Below are positions 1 to 6,065 of a DNA stretch of 6,065 nucleotides, in pieces. How positions within the stretch are numbered: the first letter of the stretch is position 1; each line of letters starts with the position of its first letter. Source of the stretch: Planctomycetota bacterium. Its GTDB lineage: Bacteria > Planctomycetota > Phycisphaerae > UBA1845. The stretch covers positions 1 through 6,065 of the forward strand of contig JADFOB010000088.1 in assembly GCA_022563055.1 (NCBI GenBank), read 5' to 3'. The notes under the pieces were generated by a model, which was given only the letters and a program-made list of their open reading frames with translations, did no database searches and was not told the origin of the DNA. The position numbers were made by a program, and so were the translations under genes.

Positions 1-565
1 TGTGTTACAGAAGCTCGCCGTGGGCCATACGCGCCAGGCGCTCGGCGCCAAGCTGACCGCTCCGTGCGGCGTCATCACGGGAATCGGAGCCTTGGGCTAT
101 TGGAGCGATGCGATCGCCGCCAACCGCGGTATGGGCGTGGCAAGACCCGGCTTGGATCGAAGCCATCAGGCGCTGGCTACCTCGACACGCAACGCCAACC
201 TATCCGCCGTGCGTTTCCTTCAGCGCCTCTACGACCGCGCTCCCACCTGCGATGGTTCGCCGGCTGATGCGCCCGGGGGGCTCATGCTTGCTGGTTCGCG
301 CCGAGCGCCGGCGGCCCGAGCAGGCGTTAGCGCCGCAGAGGCAGACGTTCCACTGGGAAAACGCTTCTCCATCATCAGATCCCTGGCCATCCTGTGCAAC
401 GAGGTGGCCGGCGCGCTTGGCCGATCGACGGAACTCAGCAACGTGCGTACGGCGATGGCCACGCCGGAGGGACGCGCGAGGTTGATCGAGGATCTTAAGC
501 TCGCCCGGACGAGCACCATGGATCTCCACGCCGTCCTGGAAGCATGGGTGCGAGCACGAGAGTAG
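1..565 (+). CDS. Unidentified protein, C-terminal part (5' end cut by window edge)
   Basis: The frame is open from the left edge to TAG at 563-565. A GTG at base 2 could be a start, but no upstream sequence is available to judge a ribosome site, so the gene is treated as truncated by the window. The last ~70 residues (from about base 350) read as a plausible soluble helical protein, with GC-rich third positions and segments such as SIIRSLAILCNEVAGALG and RARLIEDLKLARTSTMDL. No catalytic motif, signal peptide or membrane span is visible and I recognise no family. The part before base ~350 is doubtful: it is rich in Ala, Arg and Gly, and an overlapping plus-strand frame (about 108-350) has equal or better third-position GC and contains DPAWIEAIRRWLPRHA. 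An old frameshift, a decayed gene, or a true start further in are all possible. It is followed by 486 bp with no gene, so no operon partner is seen. Confidence 0.45.
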   Translation, partial: VLQKLAVGHTRQALGAKLTAPCGVITGIGALGYWSDAIAANRGMGVARPGLDRSHQALATSTRNANLSAVRFLQRLYDRAPTCDGSPADAPGGLMLAGSRRAPAARAGVSAAEADVPLGKRFSIIRSLAILCNEVAGALGRSTELSNVRTAMATPEGRARLIEDLKLARTSTMDLHAVLEAWVRARE

Positions 566-627
566 GAATCCAGCGAGCAACACGAAATCGACCGCGGGAG
601 CGGCGCGCTTGAATGTTCCAGTGCCCT

Positions 628-644
628 GTCAATTCTCTGTTGAC
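628..644. repeat. Dyad GTCAA-N7-TTGAC, copy 1
   Basis: A 17-bp perfect dyad with 5-bp half-sites GTCAA and TTGAC around a 7-bp centre (TTCTCTG). It matches the copy at 767-783 at 14 of 17 positions and in the same orientation; a run of C also precedes both copies. Two such sites 139 bp apart could be operators for a dimeric regulator, or repeated terminal sequences of a mobile element. The similarity is seen directly; either function is inference. Confidence 0.5.
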
Positions 645-681
645 CGGTCGCGTGGTCTCGACGTACGTCGGGACTCCCTAA

Positions 682-699
682 TCCCGGTTTTCATCGGGA
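682..699. repeat. Small hairpin, inverted near-copy of the 722-739 palindrome core
   Basis: Bases 682-688 can pair with 693-699 (seven pairs including one G-U) around a four-base loop. Read on the minus strand it is TCCCGATGAAAACCGGGA, which matches the core of the larger palindrome (722-739, TCCCGATGAACATCGGGA) at 16 of 18 positions. The heptamer TCGGGAC also occurs at 668-674 and 694-700, so alternative pairings between 669-673 and 682-686 are possible. No T-tract follows it. Confidence 0.5.
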
Positions 700-713
700 C
701 GGTATGGATCTGT

Positions 714-747
714 ATGGGTGCTCCCGATGAACATCGGGAGCACCCAT
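714..747. repeat. Perfect 16-bp inverted repeat (hairpin) with 2-nt centre
   Basis: Arms 714-729 and 732-747 are exact reverse complements separated by AA at 730-731; the left arm is ATGGGTGCTCCCGATG. As RNA it would form a very stable stem with a small loop. It lies 149 bp after the stop of the left gene and about 300 bp before serA. No run of T follows on either strand, so it does not look like a standard intrinsic terminator. A repetitive extragenic palindrome, a transcript-end stabiliser or a mobile-element relic fits better. Confidence 0.75.
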
Positions 748-766
748 CGCAATCTCCGCGCAGCCC

Positions 767-783
767 GTCAAATCACCGTTGAC
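767..783. repeat. Dyad GTCAA-N7-TTGAC, copy 2
   Basis: The second copy of the 17-bp dyad, with centre ATCACCG, identical to the first at 14 of 17 positions including both half-sites. The pair brackets the two hairpins in 628-783. The right half contains TTGACA (779-784), which resembles a -35 hexamer, but no good -10 lies 16-18 bp downstream. Confidence 0.5.
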
Positions 784-1039
784 AGAGCACTATCGCATCG
801 ACACTCCTAAACATGCGAGTGCCACACACTTCGCAAGGATGGAGGCATCCGCTTCCCAGGCCGGTGCTCTTCGGCGATCTGCGGGGGCCACGGGAGGTTC
901 CGACGCGCCGGGACTACGCAATAGCGGAACGCTTGTCCTGGCTTGGCGGTTGCCCCGGATTGGCCATCCCGCTACGGTATCCCGCGGCGAATCGATTCCG
1001 GCGCACCGCGGTCCAAGGCACGGTGCCTGAAGTTTGCAT

Positions 1040-1045
1040 GGAGGA
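1040..1045 (+). promoter_or_regulatory. Ribosome binding site of serA
   Basis: GGAGGA lies six bases before the ATG at 1052. It is the best Shine-Dalgarno match near this gene and fixes the start. Confidence 0.8.
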
Positions 1046-1051
1046 TGAACC

Positions 1052-2014
1052 ATGAAGGTACTTATCGCGGACAAGTTCGCCCCCGAGGGTGTGGCTGCGC
1101 TGCGGGAGCTGGGGTGTGACGTCACGATGGACCCCTCGCTCAAGAACGATCAACTCAAGGCGGCTCTTGGCGAGACAGCCTCGGAGGTTCTCATCGTTCG
1201 CAGCACGCGGGTCGAGGCTGACATGCTGGATGCGTCGCCGAACCTGCGCCTCATCATCCGTGCCGGTTCCGGGTACGACACGATCGCCATCGATGCCGCT
1301 GCCCAGCGGGACATCCGCGTGTGTAACTGCCCCGGAATGAATGCGGTCGCCGTCGCCGAGTTGACAATCGGGCTGATGATCGCGCTTGATCGACGCATCG
1401 TCGACGAGACTCTCGATCTGCGACAGGGTGTTTGGAACAAGAAGGAATACAGTAAGGCGCGGGGGCTCAAGGGAAGCACGCTGGGCCTTGTCGGGTTGGG
1501 ACGCATCGGATACGAGGTCGCCAAACGCGCGCGAGCCTTCGACATGAACCTGATCTACAGCGATGTCGTCGACTTTCCCCAGCGCGAGAAGGAACTCGGC
1601 GCGCGCAAGGTTTCGTTCGAGCAACTGCTGAAAGAGTCCGACTTCGTCGCCCTTCACGTGCCCGGAGGCGCCGACACGAAACACCTCATTGGCGAACCCC
1701 AGCTCAAGACGATGAAACCGACGGCCTTCCTGCTCAACTGTAGTCGTGGCGGCATCGTCGATGAGAAGGCACTGGCGGTAGCGATCCGCGAAGGCGTGAT
1801 CGCCGGCGCCGCGCTCGACGTCTATGAGATCGAACCGGGAGCCACCGACACGGAGTTTACGGACGCCGTGATCAAGGTTCCGCGTGTATACGGTACGCAC
1901 CACATCGGCGCATCCACCGACCAGGCCCAAAGCGCCGTCGGCGAGGAAGCCGTTCGCATCGTGCGCGTCCTGCTGGAAGATGGAGAGTTCATCAACTGCG
2001 TGAACTCGCGGTAG
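1052..2014 (+). CDS. serA: D-3-phosphoglycerate dehydrogenase, short ACT-less form
   Basis: A 320-residue NAD-dependent D-2-hydroxyacid dehydrogenase. It most likely oxidises 3-phosphoglycerate to 3-phosphohydroxypyruvate, the first step of the phosphorylated serine pathway, in the cytoplasm. Visible features: substrate-domain loop RSTR (50-53) and RAGSGYDTI (70-78); Rossmann motif GLGRIG (148-153), with Asp161 after the next strand favouring NAD over NADP; catalytic Arg232 in NCSRGGIVDE; catalytic Glu261 in LDVYEIEP; catalytic His284 in HHIGAST. The HIGAST signature and the ending in FINCVN favour phosphoglycerate dehydrogenase over glyoxylate/hydroxypyruvate reductase, although related activities cannot be excluded. 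At 320 residues it lacks the C-terminal ACT domain of the ~410-residue E. coli enzyme, so serine feedback through ACT is not expected. The start is set by GGAGGA six bases upstream. It converges on glmS and has no serine-pathway neighbour in view. Confidence 0.88.
   Translation: MKVLIADKFAPEGVAALRELGCDVTMDPSLKNDQLKAALGETASEVLIVRSTRVEADMLDASPNLRLIIRAGSGYDTIAIDAAAQRDIRVCNCPGMNAVAVAELTIGLMIALDRRIVDETLDLRQGVWNKKEYSKARGLKGSTLGLVGLGRIGYEVAKRARAFDMNLIYSDVVDFPQREKELGARKVSFEQLLKESDFVALHVPGGADTKHLIGEPQLKTMKPTAFLLNCSRGGIVDEKALAVAIREGVIAGAALDVYEIEPGATDTEFTDAVIKVPRVYGTHHIGASTDQAQSAVGEEAVRIVRVLLEDGEFINCVNSR
1985..2007. repeat. Inverted repeat across the 3' end of serA
   Basis: GAGTTCA (1985-1991) and TGAACTC (2001-2007) are exact reverse complements around a 9-base loop, inside the last codons of serA. 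With the 53-bp convergent gap to glmS, this is the only stem seen near the junction. No T-tract follows, so a terminator role is speculative and the match may be chance in coding DNA. Confidence 0.25.
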
Positions 2015-2067
2015 AGCTCTGGCGACCGCGTTGGGCAGGGACTGCTGTGTTCCGCGCCGGCCGTGCG

Positions 2068-3891
<1,824 letters not shown>

Positions 3892-3940
3892 GGGTGATCC
3901 TCTTCCCTACTACAGCATTTCCCGTTTCTGTGTTCCGAGC

Positions 3941-3958
3941 CGCGGGCTTCAGCCCGCG
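3941..3958. repeat. REP-like GC palindrome upstream of glmS
   Basis: CGCGGGCT (3941-3948) and AGCCCGCG (3951-3958) are exact complements around TC. The element GCGGGCTTCAGCCCGC has the form of a repetitive extragenic palindrome: a short, very stable GC stem with a tiny loop between genes. It lies about 50 bp upstream of the glmS start codon and would be in its leader or promoter region. Only one copy is in this window, so being repetitive is inference. Confidence 0.55.
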
Positions 3959-4026
3959 CGATTTCGGCGAACTCAATGCCGTTTCCGCACCGGTTCACCC
4001 GGAAGACGAAAACGGGACACGGTTTG

Positions 4027-4135
4027 GGTGGGTGGTCCAGGCACGTCCCGCAGTGCTGTTTCGCCTACACGAATCGTATGTCAAAACGCCCCAATGAGCG
4101 CCAAGAGCGGCTGAAGCCAAGCTCAACCACCCACC
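4027..4135. repeat. Spaced 10-bp inverted repeat
   Basis: GGTGGGTGGT (4027-4036) and ACCACCCACC (4126-4135) are exact reverse complements 89 bp apart. The arms are G- or C-rich and low in complexity, which raises the chance of coincidence. The spacing resembles the termini of a very small non-autonomous element, but no flanking target duplication is evident. Confidence 0.3.
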
Positions 4136-4159
4136 GCGTGGCAGCCGGACGTCCCGCCC

Positions 4160-4220
4160 ACGCCTTACCCTATTATCGTGCTTTACCACGCGGATGACAA
4201 ATCCGACGTGGATAGGGCGT
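4160..4220. repeat. Long interrupted hairpin
   Basis: CCACGCGGAT (4186-4195) pairs with ATCCG-A-CGTGG (4201-4211) as ten base pairs with a single bulged A (4206) and a five-base loop, GACAA. Further out, CCCTAT (4168-4173) pairs with ATAGGG (4212-4217), which is contiguous with the inner stem on the right and separated from it by a 12-base one-sided loop on the left. ACG (4160-4162) can then pair with CGT (4218-4220). The composite fold is unusual for unstructured spacer. No T-tract follows on either strand. It could be structured RNA, a regulatory leader or a mobile-element end. Confidence 0.45.
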
Positions 4221-4302
4221 CTTTCGCACCCATATAGAGGAATTGATTGATCTGCTGCCATGAACTCGATCGGCACCGCCAGATGACCATTTGTTGCAGT
4301 TC

Positions 4303-4357
4303 CGCTGGACCGGATGTACCGTTCGAGGCTCGGTAGTTGGGTGGAGGCGGTCCGGCG
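4303..4357. repeat. Two-tier stem, possible structured RNA element
   Basis: Bases 4303-4312 can pair with 4348-4357 over ten base pairs, including the exact complements GGACCG (4307-4312) and CGGTCC (4348-4353) and one G-U pair. Inside, TACCG (4317-4321) pairs with CGGTA (4331-4335) around a nine-base loop. It is not a tRNA: there is no anticodon or acceptor arrangement. Function is unknown and the fold is seen only by eye. Confidence 0.35.
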
Positions 4358-4537
4358 AGGCCCGCGAATGGGACGCCCACGACGGGCGCGGCCTAGCTTC
4401 GTCACGGTGGCGCAACTCAAGATTAGAAAAGCAAATGCCGCTGGTGGACCGAAGAGAGTAGCATGGCGTAGTATTTGACGGCGGTTCCTTGGCCGCTGTC
4501 GCGATGGGAAGCAGCCAGCCTCGGAGACCTGGTAGCG

Positions 4538-5212
4538 ATGAACTTGCGAATTCCGCCACCCTTTAAGACGCCGGTTGCCGAACTGGCAGCGATGCGCCCG
4601 GAGAAGCGGCAGCAGCTCATAGGGATTATTCGAGCGGCACCACTTGGCCAGGACCGCGCGACGCTCGCCGCCAGAATCGCGTCGGAAACAAAGCTCGATA
4701 AAGAACGTGCCGTCAGCATCGTGTCGATGCTCATGTCACTCTATCGCGTGATTCAGGACACGCCCATCGACGAGTTCGTTGGACAAGTGTGTGACGCCGC
4801 GCGCACATCGGTACGTGTAGACACCGAAAGCATAGACTGGAGTTCTTTCAAGGAAGATTTGACTGCCCTCTTGTCCTCCAACGAAACATTCGGAGTCATG
4901 GCGAAGGCACACGACATCCAAAAGCAGCAGGCACATGTGTACTGCAATGCGCGGATTCTCACGGACATCCGCCCCGTCTTCAAGAAGGACGCCGCGGACG
5001 GCCCGACAGCCGCATTTGTCACGCATACGTTGCGCATTTCGACGCACGATGAGGGTGATTTTTCCACAGCCAAGGATTTCTTCGTTTCGCTCGATGCGGA
5101 TAACTTGAAAGAGCTGAGGCGGCTTGTTGATCGAGCCGTCACCAAGGAAGAAGCCTTGAAGTCGCTTCTTCAGACTGCCAACGTGGCCTGCCTCGAACTT
5201 GAGGGACATTGA
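4538..5212 (+). CDS. Uncharacterised protein A, first gene of three-gene cassette
   Basis: A 224-residue soluble protein I cannot assign to a named family. ATG 4538 is preferred: GGAG (4523-4526) lies 11 bases upstream. An in-frame TTG at 4475 would add 21 residues but has no good ribosome site. The N-terminal ~75 residues look helical (PEKRQQLIGIIRAAPLG, then KERAVSIVSMLMSLYR). The middle holds a run likely to be a conserved core, ARILTDIRPVF (138-148), followed by THTLRISTHD (162-171), FFVSLDADNLKELRRLVDRA (181-200) and a helical C-terminus. Helix followed by a strand-like HTLRIS segment and another helix suggests a compact alpha/beta C-terminal domain. No signal peptide, membrane segment or obvious catalytic triad is seen. 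The stop overlaps the start of the next gene (TGATG, 5210-5214), implying translational coupling and perhaps a stoichiometric partner. It is divergent from glmS across a 646-bp gap. Confidence 0.85.
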   Translation: MNLRIPPPFKTPVAELAAMRPEKRQQLIGIIRAAPLGQDRATLAARIASETKLDKERAVSIVSMLMSLYRVIQDTPIDEFVGQVCDAARTSVRVDTESIDWSSFKEDLTALLSSNETFGVMAKAHDIQKQQAHVYCNARILTDIRPVFKKDAADGPTAAFVTHTLRISTHDEGDFSTAKDFFVSLDADNLKELRRLVDRAVTKEEALKSLLQTANVACLELEGH

Positions 5213-5214
5213 TG
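5201..5214 (+). promoter_or_regulatory. Coupled stop/start with Shine-Dalgarno, protein A to B
   Basis: GAGGG (5201-5205) precedes the overlapping TGATG by a short spacer, so ribosomes ending protein A can restart directly on protein B. It decides the start of protein B. Confidence 0.6.
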
Positions 5215-5775
5215 GCGCTTGCGCTTGCACCCCCCATTCGTCCTGACTGCGACTACGTGCGCCCAGACGCCTGGCGTGCGCCTCGTGCTGAGGTCGACGC
5301 GCGCGGTTGGTGTGGGCACGGCGTCGACGAGAGCGAAGGATTCGCGCGAACCGAGCAGCCGCGTTGTTTCCCCCGCAAACGGAATCCCGCGACCCCGGCG
5401 CCATCCCCGCTCGACAAGATCATTGAGGCTTCGCGCGCGATACTCGAACTCGAACTGGACGAAGATGAAGCCCAGGCGCCCTACGCGGAGGAAACCTGGA
5501 CGCGGGCGGTCGACTTCCTGAGGCGCAACACGAAGTGGGTTTGGGACACCTTCAGTCGCGTCGTGGACCTGCCGGAAATCCTGCCCGGTCCTGACGGGAG
5601 CATCGATCTTCATTGGGACTATCCGCGCTACGAGATGCTCATCAACATCCCTGCAGACCCCGCCAACAAAGCGGGCTTCTACGGTGATGACCGCGGTGAG
5701 AATCACATCAAAGGCAGCTTCGATCCGCGCACCCACGACTACGGACCGTTCTTGTGGCTTGCGACGACGAAGTAA
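5212..5775 (+). CDS. Uncharacterised protein B, second gene of cassette
   Basis: 187 residues, no family I can name. ATG 5212 overlaps the previous stop as TGATG; GAGGG (5201-5205) lies six bases upstream, supporting this start. An in-frame TTG directly before it (5209) adds nothing. Residues 1-65 are Arg/Pro/Ala-rich, low in order and probably a poorly conserved or disordered leader; they contain three Cys (13, 34, 52) but no metal-site spacing. From LDKIIEASRAILELELDEDEA (two runs, 67-76 and 77-87) the protein becomes helical and acidic, then ETWTRAVDFLRRNTKWVWDTF (94-114) leads into what looks like the conserved domain: PGPDGSIDLHW (125-135), YEMLINIPAD (140-149), FYGDD (156-160), HIKG (165-168), ending FLWLATTK. 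The Gly/Asp-turn followed by alternating hydrophobic strands suggests a small beta-sheet domain. No membrane span is seen. The stop overlaps the next start (TAATG, 5773-5777). Confidence 0.8.
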   Translation: MALALAPPIRPDCDYVRPDAWRAPRAEVDARGWCGHGVDESEGFARTEQPRCFPRKRNPATPAPSPLDKIIEASRAILELELDEDEAQAPYAEETWTRAVDFLRRNTKWVWDTFSRVVDLPEILPGPDGSIDLHWDYPRYEMLINIPADPANKAGFYGDDRGENHIKGSFDPRTHDYGPFLWLATTK

Positions 5776-6065
5776 TGGACTGGCCGCCCGAGCATATCCC
5801 CGACCGAGAGCGCCTGTTCATGCGCATTCACAAGACGTGGCGTAAGAAGGACGGATCGATCGCGCTCGGTGGCTTCCAAAACCGAGGGGCGGGAATGTCA
5901 ACGGACTGGCAGAAGTATGCCACTCCACAGGAAACCCGCGAGGATGTCCCATTGCCAGTTGGAGGTTTGATGGCGGCTCGTGGTTTCACAGGTTACCCGG
6001 CCTTCCTTTCCCGAGCAACTCCTTCGCTTTCCGATGGGTTGTCGAGGTGGGTGTTGAGCATCCAC
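5775..6065 (+). CDS. Uncharacterised protein C, N-terminal part (runs off window)
   Basis: ATG 5775 overlaps the preceding TAA (TAATG). There is no clear Shine-Dalgarno, so initiation probably depends on coupling to protein B. The frame is open for 97 codons to the window edge. The first ~55 residues look like a genuine protein: MDWPPEHIPDRERLFMRIHK, a Lys/Arg-rich stretch, then GGFQNRGAGMSTDWQKYAT (32-50) and PQETR. Third-position GC is about 75% up to there and falls to about 58% afterwards, where the sequence becomes Gly/Ser/Ala-rich (VGGLMAARGFTGYPAFLS). A second plus-strand frame is also open over that stretch. This suggests a frameshift, an insertion, or a fused unrelated segment. A possible new start (GGAGG 5961-5965, ATG 5970, same frame) also lies there. 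No family is recognised. It may be a broken gene. Confidence 0.65.
   Translation, partial: MDWPPEHIPDRERLFMRIHKTWRKKDGSIALGGFQNRGAGMSTDWQKYATPQETREDVPLPVGGLMAARGFTGYPAFLSRATPSLSDGLSRWVLSIH

Larger units (their letters stand above)
566..1051. other. Gene-free gap with a palindrome-rich block
   Basis: No convincing coding region is seen on either strand; the open frames across this stretch are short or are antisense extensions of serA. The left third (628-783) is packed with inverted repeats described separately. The right part (784-1035) shows no clear structure apart from a small pseudo-palindrome, GGCAC-G-GTGCC, at 1017-1027 just upstream of the serA ribosome binding site. It presumably contains the serA promoter, but no convincing -35/-10 pair was found. 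Confidence 0.6.
3892..4537. other. Gene-free gap with several foldable elements
   Basis: Between the divergently oriented glmS and the three-gene cassette there is no ORF with convincing protein character; the frames across it are overlapping, Arg/Ser/Pro-rich and mutually exclusive. It holds a REP-like hairpin (3941-3958), a spaced 10-bp inverted repeat (4027-4036 with 4126-4135), an 8-bp one (3920-3927 with 4010-4017), a long interrupted stem (4160-4220), a two-tier stem (4303-4357) and a 5-bp stem at 4374-4388. Promoters for glmS and for the cassette must lie here, but none could be assigned with confidence. Confidence 0.55.

Noticed and set aside
628..783. CRISPR array
   Set aside because: Only two dyad copies 139 bp apart with differing internal sequence; no regular repeat-spacer pattern and no cas genes.
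950..978. Possible serA promoter TTGCCC - 17 bp - TACGGT
   Set aside because: The -10 match is poor (three of six), so it is indistinguishable from chance.
914..1930. Long minus-strand open frame (338 codons) antisense to serA
   Set aside because: It covers serA, which has complete catalytic motifs and a good ribosome site. The antisense frame is a by-product of GC-rich codon use and shows no family features.
3892..4140. glmS ribozyme upstream of glmS
   Set aside because: I could not find the conserved core arrangement near the start codon; only a simple GC palindrome and spaced repeats are visible.
4318..4334. tRNA-like T-loop (TTCGAGG) in the spacer
   Set aside because: The loop is nine bases, not seven, and no acceptor, D or anticodon arms can be drawn around it.
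4445..4474. Possible cassette promoter TGGACC - 18 bp - TAGTAT
   Set aside because: Each hexamer matches the sigma-70 consensus at only four of six positions and the spacing is slightly long; not strong enough to annotate.
3995..4559. Overlapping minus-strand frames in the spacer upstream of glmS
   Set aside because: Several mutually exclusive frames exist, all with biased Arg/Ser/Pro composition and no supported start; the stretch is better explained by non-coding structured DNA.
4736..5736. Minus-strand open frames across the three-gene cassette
   Set aside because: The plus-strand genes have overlapping stop/start junctions, a ribosome site and better protein character; the minus frames are Arg/Ser-rich and lack start signals.

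Overview
The window is GC-rich bacterial chromosomal DNA with strong G/C preference at third codon positions. It holds two recognisable housekeeping genes, one unidentified partial gene, a cassette of three overlapping uncharacterised genes, and two long non-coding gaps rich in inverted repeats. The short phosphoglycerate dehydrogenase, the scattered palindromes and the large gaps would suit a planctomycete-like or other free-living GC-rich Gram-negative lineage. No marker gene here fixes the taxon, so that is only an impression.

Layout, left to right. Bases 1-565 carry the 3' part of an unrecognised plus-strand gene; its C-terminal third looks clearly coding, its N-terminal part is uncertain. 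Bases 566-1051 have no gene. Within them, 628-783 is a compact block: two near-identical 17-bp dyads at its ends, a perfect 16-bp hairpin, and a second small hairpin that is an inverted near-copy of the first one's core. Bases 1052-2014 encode a short D-3-phosphoglycerate dehydrogenase (SerA type, no ACT domain). It converges, with only 53 bp between, on glmS at 2068-3891 on the minus strand, which encodes glucosamine-6-phosphate synthase with all expected catalytic residues.

Bases 3892-4537 are a second gene-free stretch: a REP-like GC hairpin upstream of glmS, a spaced 10-bp inverted repeat, and two elaborate foldable elements (4160-4220 and 4303-4357) that could be structured RNA or remains of a mobile element.

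From 4538 to the right edge lie three plus-strand genes joined by start/stop overlaps (TGATG at 5210-5214, TAATG at 5773-5777), the arrangement of translationally coupled partners. None matches a named family I can state with confidence. The first is a small, probably helical soluble protein, the second has a distinctive C-terminal PGPDGSIDLHW / LINIPAD / FYGDD region, and the third begins MDWPPEHIPD and runs off the window, with a drop in coding signal over its last ~110-130 bases. This cassette is the best candidate here for an undescribed system. SerA (serine synthesis) and GlmS (amino-sugar supply for peptidoglycan and outer envelope) are ordinary core metabolism and show no functional tie to it.
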